NCBI GenBank assembly: GCA_937906475.1
Contig: CALCZA010000126.1
Coordinates: forward strand, 1-39,285
Length of the DNA: 39,285 bases
From: an uncultured bacterium
Lineage (GTDB): Bacteria > Planctomycetota > UBA1135 > UBA2386
Direction: 5' to 3'
This document shows, in pieces, positions 1-10,000 of the stretch. Position 1 is the first letter of the stretch; each line of letters begins with the position of its first letter. A model generated the notes under the pieces. That model worked only from the letters and a program-made list of their open reading frames with translations. It did no database searches and was not told the DNA's origin. A program made the position numbers and the translations under genes.

Positions 1-1
1 G

Positions 2-52
2 CCGAAGCCGAAGCCCTCCCGCCAGTTGGCGGCAAAGCAGGCCAAGAAGTAG
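2..52 (+). CDS. Possible C-terminal tail of a truncated left-hand gene
   Basis: Frame 2 at the left edge is open from the window start and ends at a TAG (50-52). It encodes a short, basic, Lys/Pro-rich tail (KPKPSRQLAAKQAKK). Lys/Ala/Pro-rich tails are common at the ends of histone-H1-like or ribosomal proteins, but seventeen codons cannot identify a family. It could equally be chance open frame. No function is assigned. Confidence 0.3.
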   Translation, partial: PKPKPSRQLAAKQAKK

Positions 53-271
53 GGTCGAAACTGCGAGGTCTAGGCTGTCAAAATTCCCGCGGCTGCAGTG
101 AACCGTGCAATGGCCATTGTCGTTTCGGCCGGTTCGTTGCTGCAGCAGGACTCTGGAGCCGCTTTCATGGCGTTCGTCAACGGAGTTGTCCCTAGCATTC
201 CCCCTGGTTGCTGTTCCGTTGTTCTCGAACTCGTCGACACGGTGGAACCTTCGGACTACCGATTCACGTTT

Positions 272-2425
272 ATGAAGCCTCTGCTCGTCATATGCACGGT
301 TGTCAGTTGCGCGCCAGCCCTGTTCGCGCAAGGCAATGAAGCTGCGCCCGAGACGTCCGCTGGGCAAGACCCGAAGAAGCCGCCGCAAGTCATTGTGACT
401 GCGTCTGGATTCCGCGAGCACGAACTGCGTACGCCATACACGTTCCAGACTCTGGACCAAACAGACCTGTTGCAGACGGGTTCGCGCACGCTGCCCGAAG
501 CGTTGCGATACACGCCGGGCGTGATGATCCAGAAGACCGCGCATGGCCACGGCTCACCGTTCATTCGAGGCTTCACCGGGCGGCGCAACCTGATGATGAT
601 CGATGGCATCCGCTTGAATAACTCGACGTTCCGAAGCGGGCCGATCCAATACTGGAACACGATCGATTCGCTGTCGATCGACCGCCTCGAAGTCATTAAG
701 AGTCAGGGCTCGGTGCTGTATGGGTCGGATGCCATCGGTGGTACGGTCAACGTCTTCACCAAGTCGGCGGACTTTCGCGGCGAGGCCGATGGTGGGCGCT
801 TCCATCATGGCAACTCGCTCTATCGGTTTGATAGCAACAGTCTGTCGCATACGGGCCGGTTGGAGATGACCACTGGTGAAGGCGGTTCGTGGGGCTTGCA
901 CGTTGGAACGACCTACCGTGACTTCGGTGATATCCGTGACTCCGAGGTCGGGCGTATGCCGAAGACCGGCTACGACGAGTTCGACTACGATCTTCGGTTG
1001 GATGTCGCGTTGTCGAATACGGCGACGCTGACGGTCGCGCACCAGTCGGTTAAGCAGGATGACATTTGGCGTTCACATCGCACGGTGTTCTTCGAATCCT
1101 GGCACGGCACGTCGCTCGCGTCGCCGGACTTGGCCCGCGTCTACGACCAAGAACGCACCTTGAGCTACCTGCGCCTCGCGGATCATGATCGAGGTGGCGC
1201 GCTCAACGCCTACACGCTGACGTTCTCGTTCCAGCAGACGGACGAAGACTTCAACCGCACGCGTCTCAGCGGTGTCAATACGCGCATGGAACTCGATCGC
1301 ACCGAGGTCGAAACCTTCGGCGCGACTCTTGGCATGGAGAGCGCGGTCGCTGGTGGCACGTTGGTGTATGGCGTTGACTACTACCGCGATCAAGTGGACT
1401 CGGCCCGGCGTGAGTTGCTCACCGATCCGATGGGCGACGTTACCGAGACGTTTAAGGTGCAGGGCCCAGTTGGTGACGATGCCACTTACGATCTGCTTGG
1501 TTTCTACTTGCAGCATAGGCTGCCGGTAAGTGATGACCTCGAGTTGACGCTCGGTGGCCGCTACACCTATGCCGCTGCTGATATTGGCGTGCTCGATGAT
1601 GGTGATGGCAACCCAATCTCAGCGGACCGCAGTTGGGACAAGGCGACGTTCCAGGCTCGTGCGACTTACATTCTCGATCAGCACGTGAGCCTCTATGGTG
1701 GCGCATCCCAGGCTTTTCGCGCACCTAACGTTGCGGACCTAAGTTCTTTGAAGTCGTCGCGTACCGATCTGATTGAGACCGGTTCACTCGACGTCGATCC
1801 CGAAGACTACATCACTTACGAACTAGGATCTCGTTATCGTAGCGATGATGTGAGCTTGAACGCATCAGCGTTCTATACCGACATGGATGGTGCGATTACA
1901 TCGCGCCCGATTGGCACAGTGCCGGGCACTGGCGAGGTGATTAGTGCCTCGACGAATGGCGCGAACGGTTATCTGTGGGGTGGCGAATTGGAAGGCGCTT
2001 GGCGCGTAACCGATTCGCTGACCACGAGCGGATTTGTTGCATATGTCGATGGCGAGGCTGACACGTTTCCGAGCAACTCACTGACGGCGGTGCGTGAGCC
2101 AGTATCGCGGTTGATGCCGTTCACCAGTTCGTTGGCGTTGCGTTGGCAGGCACCGCGCAGTCTCTGGTGGTGTGGTGCTCGTGTGACCGCTGTCGTTCGC
2201 GGCGGCCGGCTCAGTTCATCCGATCGCTCTGATACTTCGCGTATTCCACCGAGTGGCACGCCGGGCTATCTGCATGTCATGCTCAATGGCGGCTATCAGG
2301 CGACGGAGCAACTTGAGCTGTTCGTTACCCTGGATAACTTGACTGACATTGACTACCGCGTGCATGGATCCGGGGTCAATGAGCCCGGAATTAACGCGAT
2401 TGTCGGCGGTCAGTGGACCTGGTAG
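272..2425 (+). CDS. TonB-dependent outer-membrane receptor
   Basis: Outer-membrane beta-barrel that would import a bound ligand using TonB/ExbBD energy. I place the start at the ATG at 272, because it gives a signal peptide ending near ALFAQ; the frame is open back to 98 but the extra residues look non-coding. The mature N-terminus runs into a plug domain (about residues 40-150) with VIVTASG, a LPEALRYTPGV stretch, GSPFIRGF, LMMIDGIRLN and VLYGSDAIGGTVNV, all typical of the plug. The rest is a barrel, ending with LDNLTDIDYRVHGSG and a terminal aromatic Trp as expected for an outer-membrane protein. At 717 residues it is of usual length. The ligand is unknown: iron chelates, cobalamin and glycans are all possible, and no SusD partner or cobalamin riboswitch is visible nearby. 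It stands alone and converges on the minus-strand gene ending at 2471. Confidence 0.93.
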   Translation: MKPLLVICTVVSCAPALFAQGNEAAPETSAGQDPKKPPQVIVTASGFREHELRTPYTFQTLDQTDLLQTGSRTLPEALRYTPGVMIQKTAHGHGSPFIRGFTGRRNLMMIDGIRLNNSTFRSGPIQYWNTIDSLSIDRLEVIKSQGSVLYGSDAIGGTVNVFTKSADFRGEADGGRFHHGNSLYRFDSNSLSHTGRLEMTTGEGGSWGLHVGTTYRDFGDIRDSEVGRMPKTGYDEFDYDLRLDVALSNTATLTVAHQSVKQDDIWRSHRTVFFESWHGTSLASPDLARVYDQERTLSYLRLADHDRGGALNAYTLTFSFQQTDEDFNRTRLSGVNTRMELDRTEVETFGATLGMESAVAGGTLVYGVDYYRDQVDSARRELLTDPMGDVTETFKVQGPVGDDATYDLLGFYLQHRLPVSDDLELTLGGRYTYAAADIGVLDDGDGNPISADRSWDKATFQARATYILDQHVSLYGGASQAFRAPNVADLSSLKSSRTDLIETGSLDVDPEDYITYELGSRYRSDDVSLNASAFYTDMDGAITSRPIGTVPGTGEVISASTNGANGYLWGGELEGAWRVTDSLTTSGFVAYVDGEADTFPSNSLTAVREPVSRLMPFTSSLALRWQAPRSLWWCGARVTAVVRGGRLSSSDRSDTSRIPPSGTPGYLHVMLNGGYQATEQLELFVTLDNLTDIDYRVHGSGVNEPGINAIVGGQWTW

Positions 2426-2470
2426 CCCTGCTGAAAGGGTGCGGAAGAGACTGAGTTCTGCTGCTTGGCG

Positions 2471-4243
2471 TTAACGAGATACAGCGGTCCGCCAGGCCTG
2501 CATCGATGCCGGCAAGTGCTTGGCAGGAGCTTGCCGAATGCCGTAGGCCTGTAGGCCTACCGGGCCGCGGAATTCTACGTCGTCGAGGGTCTGCAAGAAC
2601 CCGTTCAGGTCAAAGTCACCGTTGCCTAGAGGCTGGATCAACTCGCTCCAATTGTCCCCCGTTCCCTTGGCACCGTTGATCGTCACCGCGAACAACTGCG
2701 GCGCGCATGCGCGCAGTGCCGCTGTCGGATCCGTCTCGGTGTGGTTGCGCAGGAAGTGGCATAGGTTGAAGCAGACGCCGAGGCGGGGGTGTTGGATGCG
2801 TTGGCAAAGGCGCTTGGCATCGGCGGCTGTCTCTAGCCAGAAGCCATAGTGCGGATACAGCGCGATCTCGACGCCCGCCGCATCGGCCTTGACCAGTAGC
2901 GCTCGCAGGATACGAACGGCGGTGGCATCGCCGGCTGCGTCACGCGGTTTGTGGGTTGGGCTTTGCAGGCCGAGCCAAAGCATGCCGGGGCCACCCGCGA
3001 GTGTTGTGATCGCTTCGAAGATGGGGGCCAGGCGTTGTTCGACACCGTCGCCAAGGTCGAGCACCGTGTAGGCTGACCACAGGTCGCAGTCGTTCGCTTC
3101 GCACGATGCGCGAGCGGACGCGAGTCGCTCGAAGCTCCAGGCGACTCCATCAAAGCCGTGTTGCGTTGCGCGGGCGATGCGTTGCGCAATATCTCCGCCG
3201 CCAAGTGCGTTGTGCAGCGGCACGAACGCCCGCGAACTGCCGTGGGCGTAGCTGTGAGCTTGTCGCCGGCGAATCGATTGCACCGCCCAGCGCCCCAAAG
3301 CATCTTCTTGCAACACGACCTGGTCGCGATCATCAGAGAGGCTTGTGCCGTCCTTGTGTTGCAGTTCGGCGATCAGCCGTTGTCCTTCACCAGCGCGAAG
3401 TTCTCCGCGCACATCCGCGGGCAGCACCGGCAGATCCTTTGTTGATGAGCCCGCGGTCAAGAACGGCCGCACCTGCAGCGGCTGCTGGTTCTGCATTTCG
3501 GCAAGGAATGCGTCGAGGAACTGTCGCGCTGCGAAGCGCTTGCCGGTGCTCTTACTCGCCGTGAACGCCATCGCGTGTTGCCACGGCAAATCGTCGAACT
3601 GCGATTGCAGCGATAAGCCGTGCGCGGCCATCTCGCGCACCACTTGCGCCTTGCTCATCGTGTGCTCTGGCTTGATCGGGACGTTCTTGTCCTCTTGGCG
3701 AAACTCAACGAGCACGATGCGGCCACCTGGCTTCAGGGCGCGCCGCAAGTGAGCCATGACTCGTACGGGGTGGGAGAGTTCGTGGTAGACGTCGACTAAT
3801 AGGATCAGATCGCAACTTGCTGCGTCGAGCTTCGGGTCGTCGATCGTTGCGGTGATGTAGGTGACGTTGTGGAGTTGTTGTTGCTCGCATCGCTTGCGAA
3901 GCATCGTCAGCATCTGCGGCTGTAGATCGACCGCCAGCACTTTGCCGTGCGTGCCGACCGAAGTTGCGAGCGGCAGCGTGTGGTAGCCATTGCCGCAACC
4001 GAAATCGCACGCCGATTGGCCGGGTTGCACCGCCAGCCACTTGCGCAACAATACGCCGTTCTCTTCGTCTTCGCGTGTGCGGCGCATCAGCCACGATGCG
4101 CCCTTCCAGTGCATCGTCTGCGCGACTTCGCGGCCGAGATAGGCCGACCGTCCATTTGCAGTTGCCTCAGGGTCCTGGATGCGCTCTGGCGCTTGAGGGG
4201 CGGCGAGCAAGACGGCAGCCGAGAGGCTGAGTAGGGCGGACAT
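2471..4243 (-). CDS. Secreted SAM-methyltransferase / xylose-isomerase-fold TIM-barrel fusion
   Basis: Two recognisable units in one 590-residue protein. The ATG at 4243 gives a hydrophobic leader (MSALLSLSAAVLLAAPQAP); a GTG at 4258 would add five residues. Residues about 30-225 are a class I SAM-dependent methyltransferase: LGREVAQTMHW, motif I DFGCGNGYHT, an acidic residue after AVDLQPQML, and LILLVDVYHE. A linker of about 110 residues follows. Residues about 340-590 look like a sugar-phosphate isomerase/epimerase (AP endonuclease 2) barrel, with GFDGVAWSFE, IALYPHYGFW, LGVCFNLCHFL and GPVGLQAYG. It follows the efflux outer-membrane gene by 54 nt on the same strand, so it may be the last gene of that operon. 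The methyltransferase half resembles a family of exported methyltransferases known in planctomycetes; the fusion to a TIM barrel is the odd part. Substrates are unknown. Confidence 0.8.
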   Translation of the reverse strand: MSALLSLSAAVLLAAPQAPERIQDPEATANGRSAYLGREVAQTMHWKGASWLMRRTREDEENGVLLRKWLAVQPGQSACDFGCGNGYHTLPLATSVGTHGKVLAVDLQPQMLTMLRKRCEQQQLHNVTYITATIDDPKLDAASCDLILLVDVYHELSHPVRVMAHLRRALKPGGRIVLVEFRQEDKNVPIKPEHTMSKAQVVREMAAHGLSLQSQFDDLPWQHAMAFTASKSTGKRFAARQFLDAFLAEMQNQQPLQVRPFLTAGSSTKDLPVLPADVRGELRAGEGQRLIAELQHKDGTSLSDDRDQVVLQEDALGRWAVQSIRRRQAHSYAHGSSRAFVPLHNALGGGDIAQRIARATQHGFDGVAWSFERLASARASCEANDCDLWSAYTVLDLGDGVEQRLAPIFEAITTLAGGPGMLWLGLQSPTHKPRDAAGDATAVRILRALLVKADAAGVEIALYPHYGFWLETAADAKRLCQRIQHPRLGVCFNLCHFLRNHTETDPTAALRACAPQLFAVTINGAKGTGDNWSELIQPLGNGDFDLNGFLQTLDDVEFRGPVGLQAYGIRQAPAKHLPASMQAWRTAVSR

Positions 4244-4297
4244 GGTCACGCCCTGCACGATAGCAGATCCTGCGAAGCGACCCCGCGCAGTTCCTAC

Positions 4298-5767
4298 TTA
4301 GCGGCTGCCGCCGGTCGCACGTAGCAATGAATACTGGGCAACATTGTGGCTACCGACCGCAGCTAGCAGGTTGATGCGTGCCCGGCTCTGTGCCGCTTGC
4401 GCATCGAGCACCTGTAGTAGCAAACCTGCACCTTGCGTGTGCTGGGCGGTGACCAAGCGCAGTGATTCGCTAGCGGCCTCGACTTCGCGGCGACCTGCAT
4501 CGACGCGTGCCGCAGCGGTCTTGATTTGCGCCCGCAACCGATGAATCGTCGTGACCAACTGGTTGCGGACGTTCGTTGCCTGTAGCTCTGCTTGGCGTTG
4601 CCGTTCGACGTTGGCCGAGTGTCGAGCCGTCATACCGAAGTCCAGCCGCCACGAAACCCCGGCGTAGTAGTTCTCGCGATCGTTGGTATTGCCGAACGTG
4701 CTGCCGAACTCGTCGAGCGTGACGCCCGCCCGGAGTTCGGGCAGTAGCCATCCCCAGCGAGTCAGGTCGGCTTCGGAGGCCGCGGCGGCTATCCTGCTGG
4801 TCGCGGCTTGCAGTTCTGGGTTGAGGTGTAGTGCGAGAGCGATCAGCCCTTCATTGCTCTGTTTGGCGTCGACCAGTTCGATCAAGGCGACGGCGTCGGC
4901 AATCTGTGGGGTGAGTTGCGCTGCTGTGCGTAGGTTAAGCAGTCCGGCGAGTTCCGCGGAGTTGCCGGTGACCTCGCCGATCGCTGCCTGCAGTCGGCCT
5001 TCGGCTTCGGCTAAGCGCGCCCGAGCGCGGGCAACCGATGCCGGCAATGAGACGCCAGCGGTTTCACGCGCTTGTTCTATGCGCAGCAGTTCTTGAGCGG
5101 CGCGCAGATCGTCGCCGGCGATTGCTTGTTGCGCCGCACTCGTTGCTAGCGCGAAGTAGGTGCGGGCGGCGCGCACCAAGGTCGCGTCGACGCGCGCGCG
5201 GTAGGATGCACTTGCGGCACTGGCGCGTTGCGCGGCTGCGAGCGAACGGTAAATCGCTTCGGACGGCTGCAGCACGAGGTCGGCGCCAGCACCGGCCGTG
5301 GCCGTTTGGCGGTCGACATCGAACATCAAGCCCGAGTTGTTCTGGTTGTAGCCCTCGTGGCGAAAGAACCGGGCGCGCGGCGTCAAGAACGGCAAAGCTT
5401 GCGCTTGCTGGACCTTGGCTTCGTGGGCTGCTTCTTTGGCGCGCGAACGGGCCAGGTCGATCTCTACGGCGCCTGAGCCGGCGAGTTTCAGCACCGCTGC
5501 CAAGTCGATTGGGTGGCTTTGGCCTGCGGCGTGCGCGCCCGTTACATCGGAGTTGGGCGCCTCTTCCGACCCGGTTGGATCACTCGATGGCTGGCTCGTT
5601 ATAATCGGTGTCAGCAATGCTGGATCGACTAGCGCTTCGCCGCCTTCTGGGTGCAGCCATGGGGTGATGTCGACGGGCTTCATCAGATACGATGTGTCCG
5701 CGGAACAGCCGGAGCAGGCTAGTGACAGCAGCAGCAGCAGCAGCAGGTTGATCTTCAAGCGGTTCAC
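4298..5767 (-). CDS. TolC-like outer-membrane efflux factor (probable lipoprotein)
   Basis: Outer-membrane channel component of the tripartite efflux system encoded upstream. The 489-residue protein has the two long, Ala/Gln/Arg-rich coiled-coil segments of the OEP family, for example LARSRAKEAAHEAKVQQAQ and RARARLAEAEGRLQAAIGEV early, and VRNQLVTTIHRLRAQIKTAA late. The leader contains seven consecutive leucines followed by SLACSGCSA. This resembles a type II signal peptide, although the lipobox is not canonical. The GTG start (5765-5767) overlaps the TGA stop of the membrane-fusion gene by 4 nt (GTGA), which supports this start and suggests translational coupling. The Leu run is encoded by a CTG trinucleotide repeat. 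Confidence 0.9.
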   Translation of the reverse strand: MNRLKINLLLLLLLSLACSGCSADTSYLMKPVDITPWLHPEGGEALVDPALLTPIITSQPSSDPTGSEEAPNSDVTGAHAAGQSHPIDLAAVLKLAGSGAVEIDLARSRAKEAAHEAKVQQAQALPFLTPRARFFRHEGYNQNNSGLMFDVDRQTATAGAGADLVLQPSEAIYRSLAAAQRASAASASYRARVDATLVRAARTYFALATSAAQQAIAGDDLRAAQELLRIEQARETAGVSLPASVARARARLAEAEGRLQAAIGEVTGNSAELAGLLNLRTAAQLTPQIADAVALIELVDAKQSNEGLIALALHLNPELQAATSRIAAAASEADLTRWGWLLPELRAGVTLDEFGSTFGNTNDRENYYAGVSWRLDFGMTARHSANVERQRQAELQATNVRNQLVTTIHRLRAQIKTAAARVDAGRREVEAASESLRLVTAQHTQGAGLLLQVLDAQAAQSRARINLLAAVGSHNVAQYSLLRATGGSR

Positions 5768-6984
5768 TTCTTGGCCTCTTGGATGCGTACCGCGGCGCCG
5801 GGCTTGACGAGTCCGGCGATGATGACTTGCTCGTCGCCCTGCAGTCCGGACTCGATCTGCACGGTGATGCCGTTGTCGAGCGCCAGTTCGAGCGGCACCT
5901 TCTTGGCGATGCCGTTCGCTGCGACCAGCACATAGTGCTTGCCCGGCCCATCGGTGTGCAGTGCCGAAGCCGGCAAGGTCAGCACACCGTCCTTGGCATC
6001 GAGCAGGATCGACGCATAGACGAACATGCCGGGTAGCAACTTGCCTGCCGAATTGTCGATGTCGACTTGTGCGATCATCTTGTTGGACTTGCTCAGCGCA
6101 CCGGTCGTGCGGCTGATGGTCGCCGGGATGACTTCCTTCGATAGTGCGTCGATCTTTAGGTTGACCTTGGTGCCTATTTTGATCAGCGCCGCATCGCGCT
6201 CGGGCACGTGGAACTCGGCGCGCAGCGTGGCGACGCTCGACAGTTCCAGTAGGACCGTTTCATCCTTCTTGATGAGTGCGCCGGGATCGAGATGGCGCCT
6301 AGTTACGACCGCTGTCGGGAACGGGCAGGTGAGTTGGCCAAAGGCGACCATGGTCTCGGCTGCCGCGACCTCGGCTTTGCGGCTGGCGACGCGTGCATTG
6401 GCACTGCCGAGCATCGCAGTCGCAGCCGAGACTGACGCGCGCGCCGTCTCGAGCATTGCGCGGGCGACCTCGCCACGGGCGGTAGCCATGGCGACCTGTG
6501 CTTCGGCTTCGTCCAACGCTTGGTTGGTTGCGCCGCCTTGCGCAACCAGTTGGGTGATTCGTTGCAGGCTGACCTCGGCTAGTTTCTGTTCGGCCTTGCA
6601 GACGGCGATGCCACCCTCGGTTTCGGCGACCTTGCTGCGTGCCAATTGTCGTTGGGCTTCGGCGTTGGTCACCGCTGCGTTGGCTTCGCTGAGTGTCGCG
6701 TTGGCGGTGGCCAGTTTGGCGATCAGTTCTGGTGTATCAATGCGAGCCAGCAACGCGCCTTTGGTGACTTTGCTGCCGTGGTCGACGGCGATTTCGGTGA
6801 CGTAACCGGTGACGCGCGCGCGCAACGACAAACTCAGGTCCGCTACCAAGCGGCCTGGCAAACTCGTGCGCAAGTCGGAAGAAGTGCGCACCGGTTGCAT
6901 AACCCGGCAAGCTGTTTGAGAAGCGACTGCTGCCGTCAACATGAGCGCCACTGTGGTGGCGAGGACGTGAGTAGGGGACTTCAT
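5764..6984 (-). CDS. RND efflux periplasmic adaptor (HlyD/AcrA-like membrane fusion protein)
   Basis: Links the inner-membrane pump to the outer-membrane channel. From the ATG at 6984 the protein has 406 residues and an N-terminal export signal (KSPTHVLATTVALMLTAAVA). Then come the first half of a lipoyl domain (RVTGYVTEIAVDHGSKVTKG), a long alpha-hairpin rich in Ala/Glu/Arg (about residues 70-190), the second lipoyl half, a beta-barrel segment (LRAEFHVPERDAALIKIG) and a membrane-proximal domain (LTLPASALHTDG, VQIESGLQGDEQVIIAGL). A GTG at 7014 would overlap the pump gene stop by 4 nt (GTGA) and add ten residues. I prefer the ATG for its cleaner signal peptide, but the choice is open. It lies between the pump and the outer-membrane factor genes. 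Confidence 0.93.
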   Translation of the reverse strand: MKSPTHVLATTVALMLTAAVASQTACRVMQPVRTSSDLRTSLPGRLVADLSLSLRARVTGYVTEIAVDHGSKVTKGALLARIDTPELIAKLATANATLSEANAAVTNAEAQRQLARSKVAETEGGIAVCKAEQKLAEVSLQRITQLVAQGGATNQALDEAEAQVAMATARGEVARAMLETARASVSAATAMLGSANARVASRKAEVAAAETMVAFGQLTCPFPTAVVTRRHLDPGALIKKDETVLLELSSVATLRAEFHVPERDAALIKIGTKVNLKIDALSKEVIPATISRTTGALSKSNKMIAQVDIDNSAGKLLPGMFVYASILLDAKDGVLTLPASALHTDGPGKHYVLVAANGIAKKVPLELALDNGITVQIESGLQGDEQVIIAGLVKPGAAVRIQEAKK

Positions 6985-7010
6985 GGCGTAGGGGTTCAAA
7001 GGGGAGGGTC

Positions 7011-10000
7011 TCACGTCAGCGACGGGGCGGTCTCGGTCTCAGGGCGAATATTAAGATGCTTGCCGACGACGGCATACAGGGCTGGCACGACCAGCAACGC
7101 TAGGACGCTGCCGCCGGCGACCGCGCCGAGCATGGCGCGCGCGAGCGGCACGTTGGATTCGCTGCCTGGGATCACACCGAGTGCGAGTGGTAGCAAGGCC
7201 AGCGCTGTAGTCGACGCGGTCATCAGCACCGGCCGCAGACGTTGGCGTGCCGCTTCGCGAACGGCTTCGCCAATCTCGACGCCTTCACGCTGTAAGCGCA
7301 CCGCGAAGTCGACTAGCAACACCGAATACTGCACGACAATGCCGACCATCAGGATCAGGCCCATGAGGGCTGGGATGCCAAAGTTGGTGCCGGTAAGCCA
7401 CAGCGCGAGCACGACGCCGATCAAGCCGAGCGGCACGGTGCCCATGATGACGAGCGGCAGCAAGAACGAGCGCAGTTGCGCGACCATGACTAGGTAGACC
7501 AGGATCGCCGCAGTCAGGAAGCCGAACAGCAACTGCTGGAACGAATCGCGCATGCTGGCGACTTCGCCGTAGAACTCGTAGCGATAGCCGCGCGACTCGA
7601 AGTCTTCCTTGAGCTTGAGGAAGTCGGGCGACGTCGCGAGTAGCGCTTCCATGTCTTGTGCCACCGAGCCGACGGCGCGGCCTTCAACGTTGGCATAGAC
7701 ATCGATCGTGCGCGTGATGTTGCGGTGGTCGATGACGGCGGGGGCCTTGGTGCGCTCGATCCGGGCGATGTCCTTCAGTAGCGCCGTTTGGGGCACGCCA
7801 CTCTTGTTCATCATCGAGATCGGGATGTCCTCAAGGGTCTCGACGGACTCGATCTCGTCTTCGCGATACTGCGCGCCCATGAAGTAGTGGTTGCCGTTCT
7901 TGGGACTGATCCAGAACGCGGGCGCGAAGTTCACCGACGAGTTCAGCGCCGTGACGATGTTCTTGATGACCTCGTCTTGGGTGATGCCGAGGAAGCCCGC
8001 TTTGACGCGATCGACTTCGATGCGCAATGCAGGGTAGTCAAGTGGTTGCGCGACGCGCACGTCGACGGCACCGGCCACATTCTTGACGGTTGCCGCGATC
8101 GCCTTCGCGATCGAGTGTGCTTCTTCCAGCTTGGTGCCTTGCACCTTGATATTGATTGGCGAGGGCAAGCCAAGGTTGAGCGCAGCCGTCAACATGCCGC
8201 CGGTATCGAATGAGAACTCGATGCCGGGGAATCTGTCGGGCAGCACCGTGCGCAAATGGTTGGCGTGCTCCTGTGCCGATTTCTGCCGGTCTTCCTTGAG
8301 TTGCACCAACAAGAACGAATCCATCGGACCCGTGTTGGGCGTGTAGGCCGCGGGCCAGTCGTAGAGCACACCGATGTTGGCGAGCAGTAGGCGCAAGTCC
8401 GAGTCGGGGTTCTTGCCCTCTTGGTCGATTGCGCCGATCTCTTGCTGGATGACCTTTTCGACTTCGGCGGTCATCTTCTCGGTGATCTCGATGCGAGTGC
8501 CGGCGCGGCCGCGCATCAGCACGGTGAACTGGCCGGAGTCGACTGGTGGGAACAGTTCCGTGCCGAGCCCTCGGGCTAACAGCAGCGACAGGCCAAAGAC
8601 GACGATGGTGACCAGGATTACCGGCCAGCGCAGGCGTTGGATCTTGGTAACGACGCCGCCGTAGCTGTTTGCCATACGATCGAACGAACCTTCCTTCTTG
8701 GCTTTCGCCTTGAGCAGGATCGAACAGGCGACGGGCACGAGTGTTGTCGCGACCAGGTAGGACGTGACCGTTGCTGCAACCACTGCCAGCGCCAGCGGCC
8801 GGAACAGGAATCCGGCCATGCCCGTCAAGAACACGACGGGATAGAACACGACGACGAACGTCACCGACGCAACGAAGATCGGCAGCGCGACTTCCTTGGT
8901 GCCGTCCAGTGCGGCCTTCAGCGGCGTCTTGCCCATGCCGATGTGACGCGTGACGTTTTCGACGACGACGATGGCTTGGTCGATCAGGATGCCGATCGCC
9001 AATGCTAGGCCGCCGAGCGTCATCGCATTGAGCGTGCTGCCAGTGAAGTAAAGCGCGGTTAGCGAGCCGAGAATGGCCATCGGGATGGCCGCCAGCACGA
9101 TCAGGCTACTGCGCACGCTGCGTAGGAAGAGCAGCACGATCAATACGACCAGGATGCCGCCGATGATTGCCGACCACGTGATGCCGCCGATCGAGTCGCG
9201 CACCATTACGGATTGGTCCATAACCACGTCCATGCTGAGGTCGTGGGCTTTGGGGTCGAGTTCGCGGATGCGTTGCAGGATGCGCTGCGAACGCGCCTTG
9301 ACTTCGTCAACGATGGCGAGCGTATTGGCGCCGGGCTGGCGGTAGACCGGGATGTAGACCTGACGGCGACCGTTGATGCGAACGATGTTTGACTGGATCT
9401 GGTTGGTGTCCTTCATCTCGGCCACATCGCCGAGGAACACCGGGCCATCTTCGTCGACGCGTAGCGGCGCGTTGTTGAGTTCGGTGATCTCCTGGACCAT
9501 CGCGTTGCTCAAGATCAGATAGTCGGTATCGCCGATCTTGGCGTTGCCGGTCGGCACGAACACGTTTTGGTCGCGTAGGCCGCGCACGACATCCATCGGC
9601 GACATGTTGAGCGCGTGCAGTTTGTCGCGGTCGACGTAGGCCAGGATGCGACGCAGCACCCCGCCATACACGGCCGGCGCGATGACGCCTTGGATGGCCT
9701 GTAGGCGGTTGCGCATCTCGTAGTATGCAACGTCGTAGAGTTCCTTCTCGGTCATCGTCGGGGACGACACCGACAACAAGCACAGTGGTACCGAAGCCGT
9801 TGGGTCGAACGGCATCACCATCGGCGGCAGCGTTCCCGGCGGTAGGTAGAACATGTCCGACACGGCCAGCGAGGTGACCTGCGACATGGCGCTGTTGGGG
9901 TCGATGTCCTCGCGGAAGAAGTCCTTCACGATCGAGACACCGAGCATCGAGCGTGCTTCTTGGTGTTCGATGCCGACCGACTGTCCGGTCCATCGTTCGA

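Noticed and set aside
98..271. 58-residue extension before the TonB receptor signal peptide
   Set aside because: A signal peptide starts cleanly at 272; the extension would bury it and lacks any motif.
1..271. Cobalamin or other riboswitch upstream of the TonB receptor
   Set aside because: I could not find conserved riboswitch core elements in this stretch.
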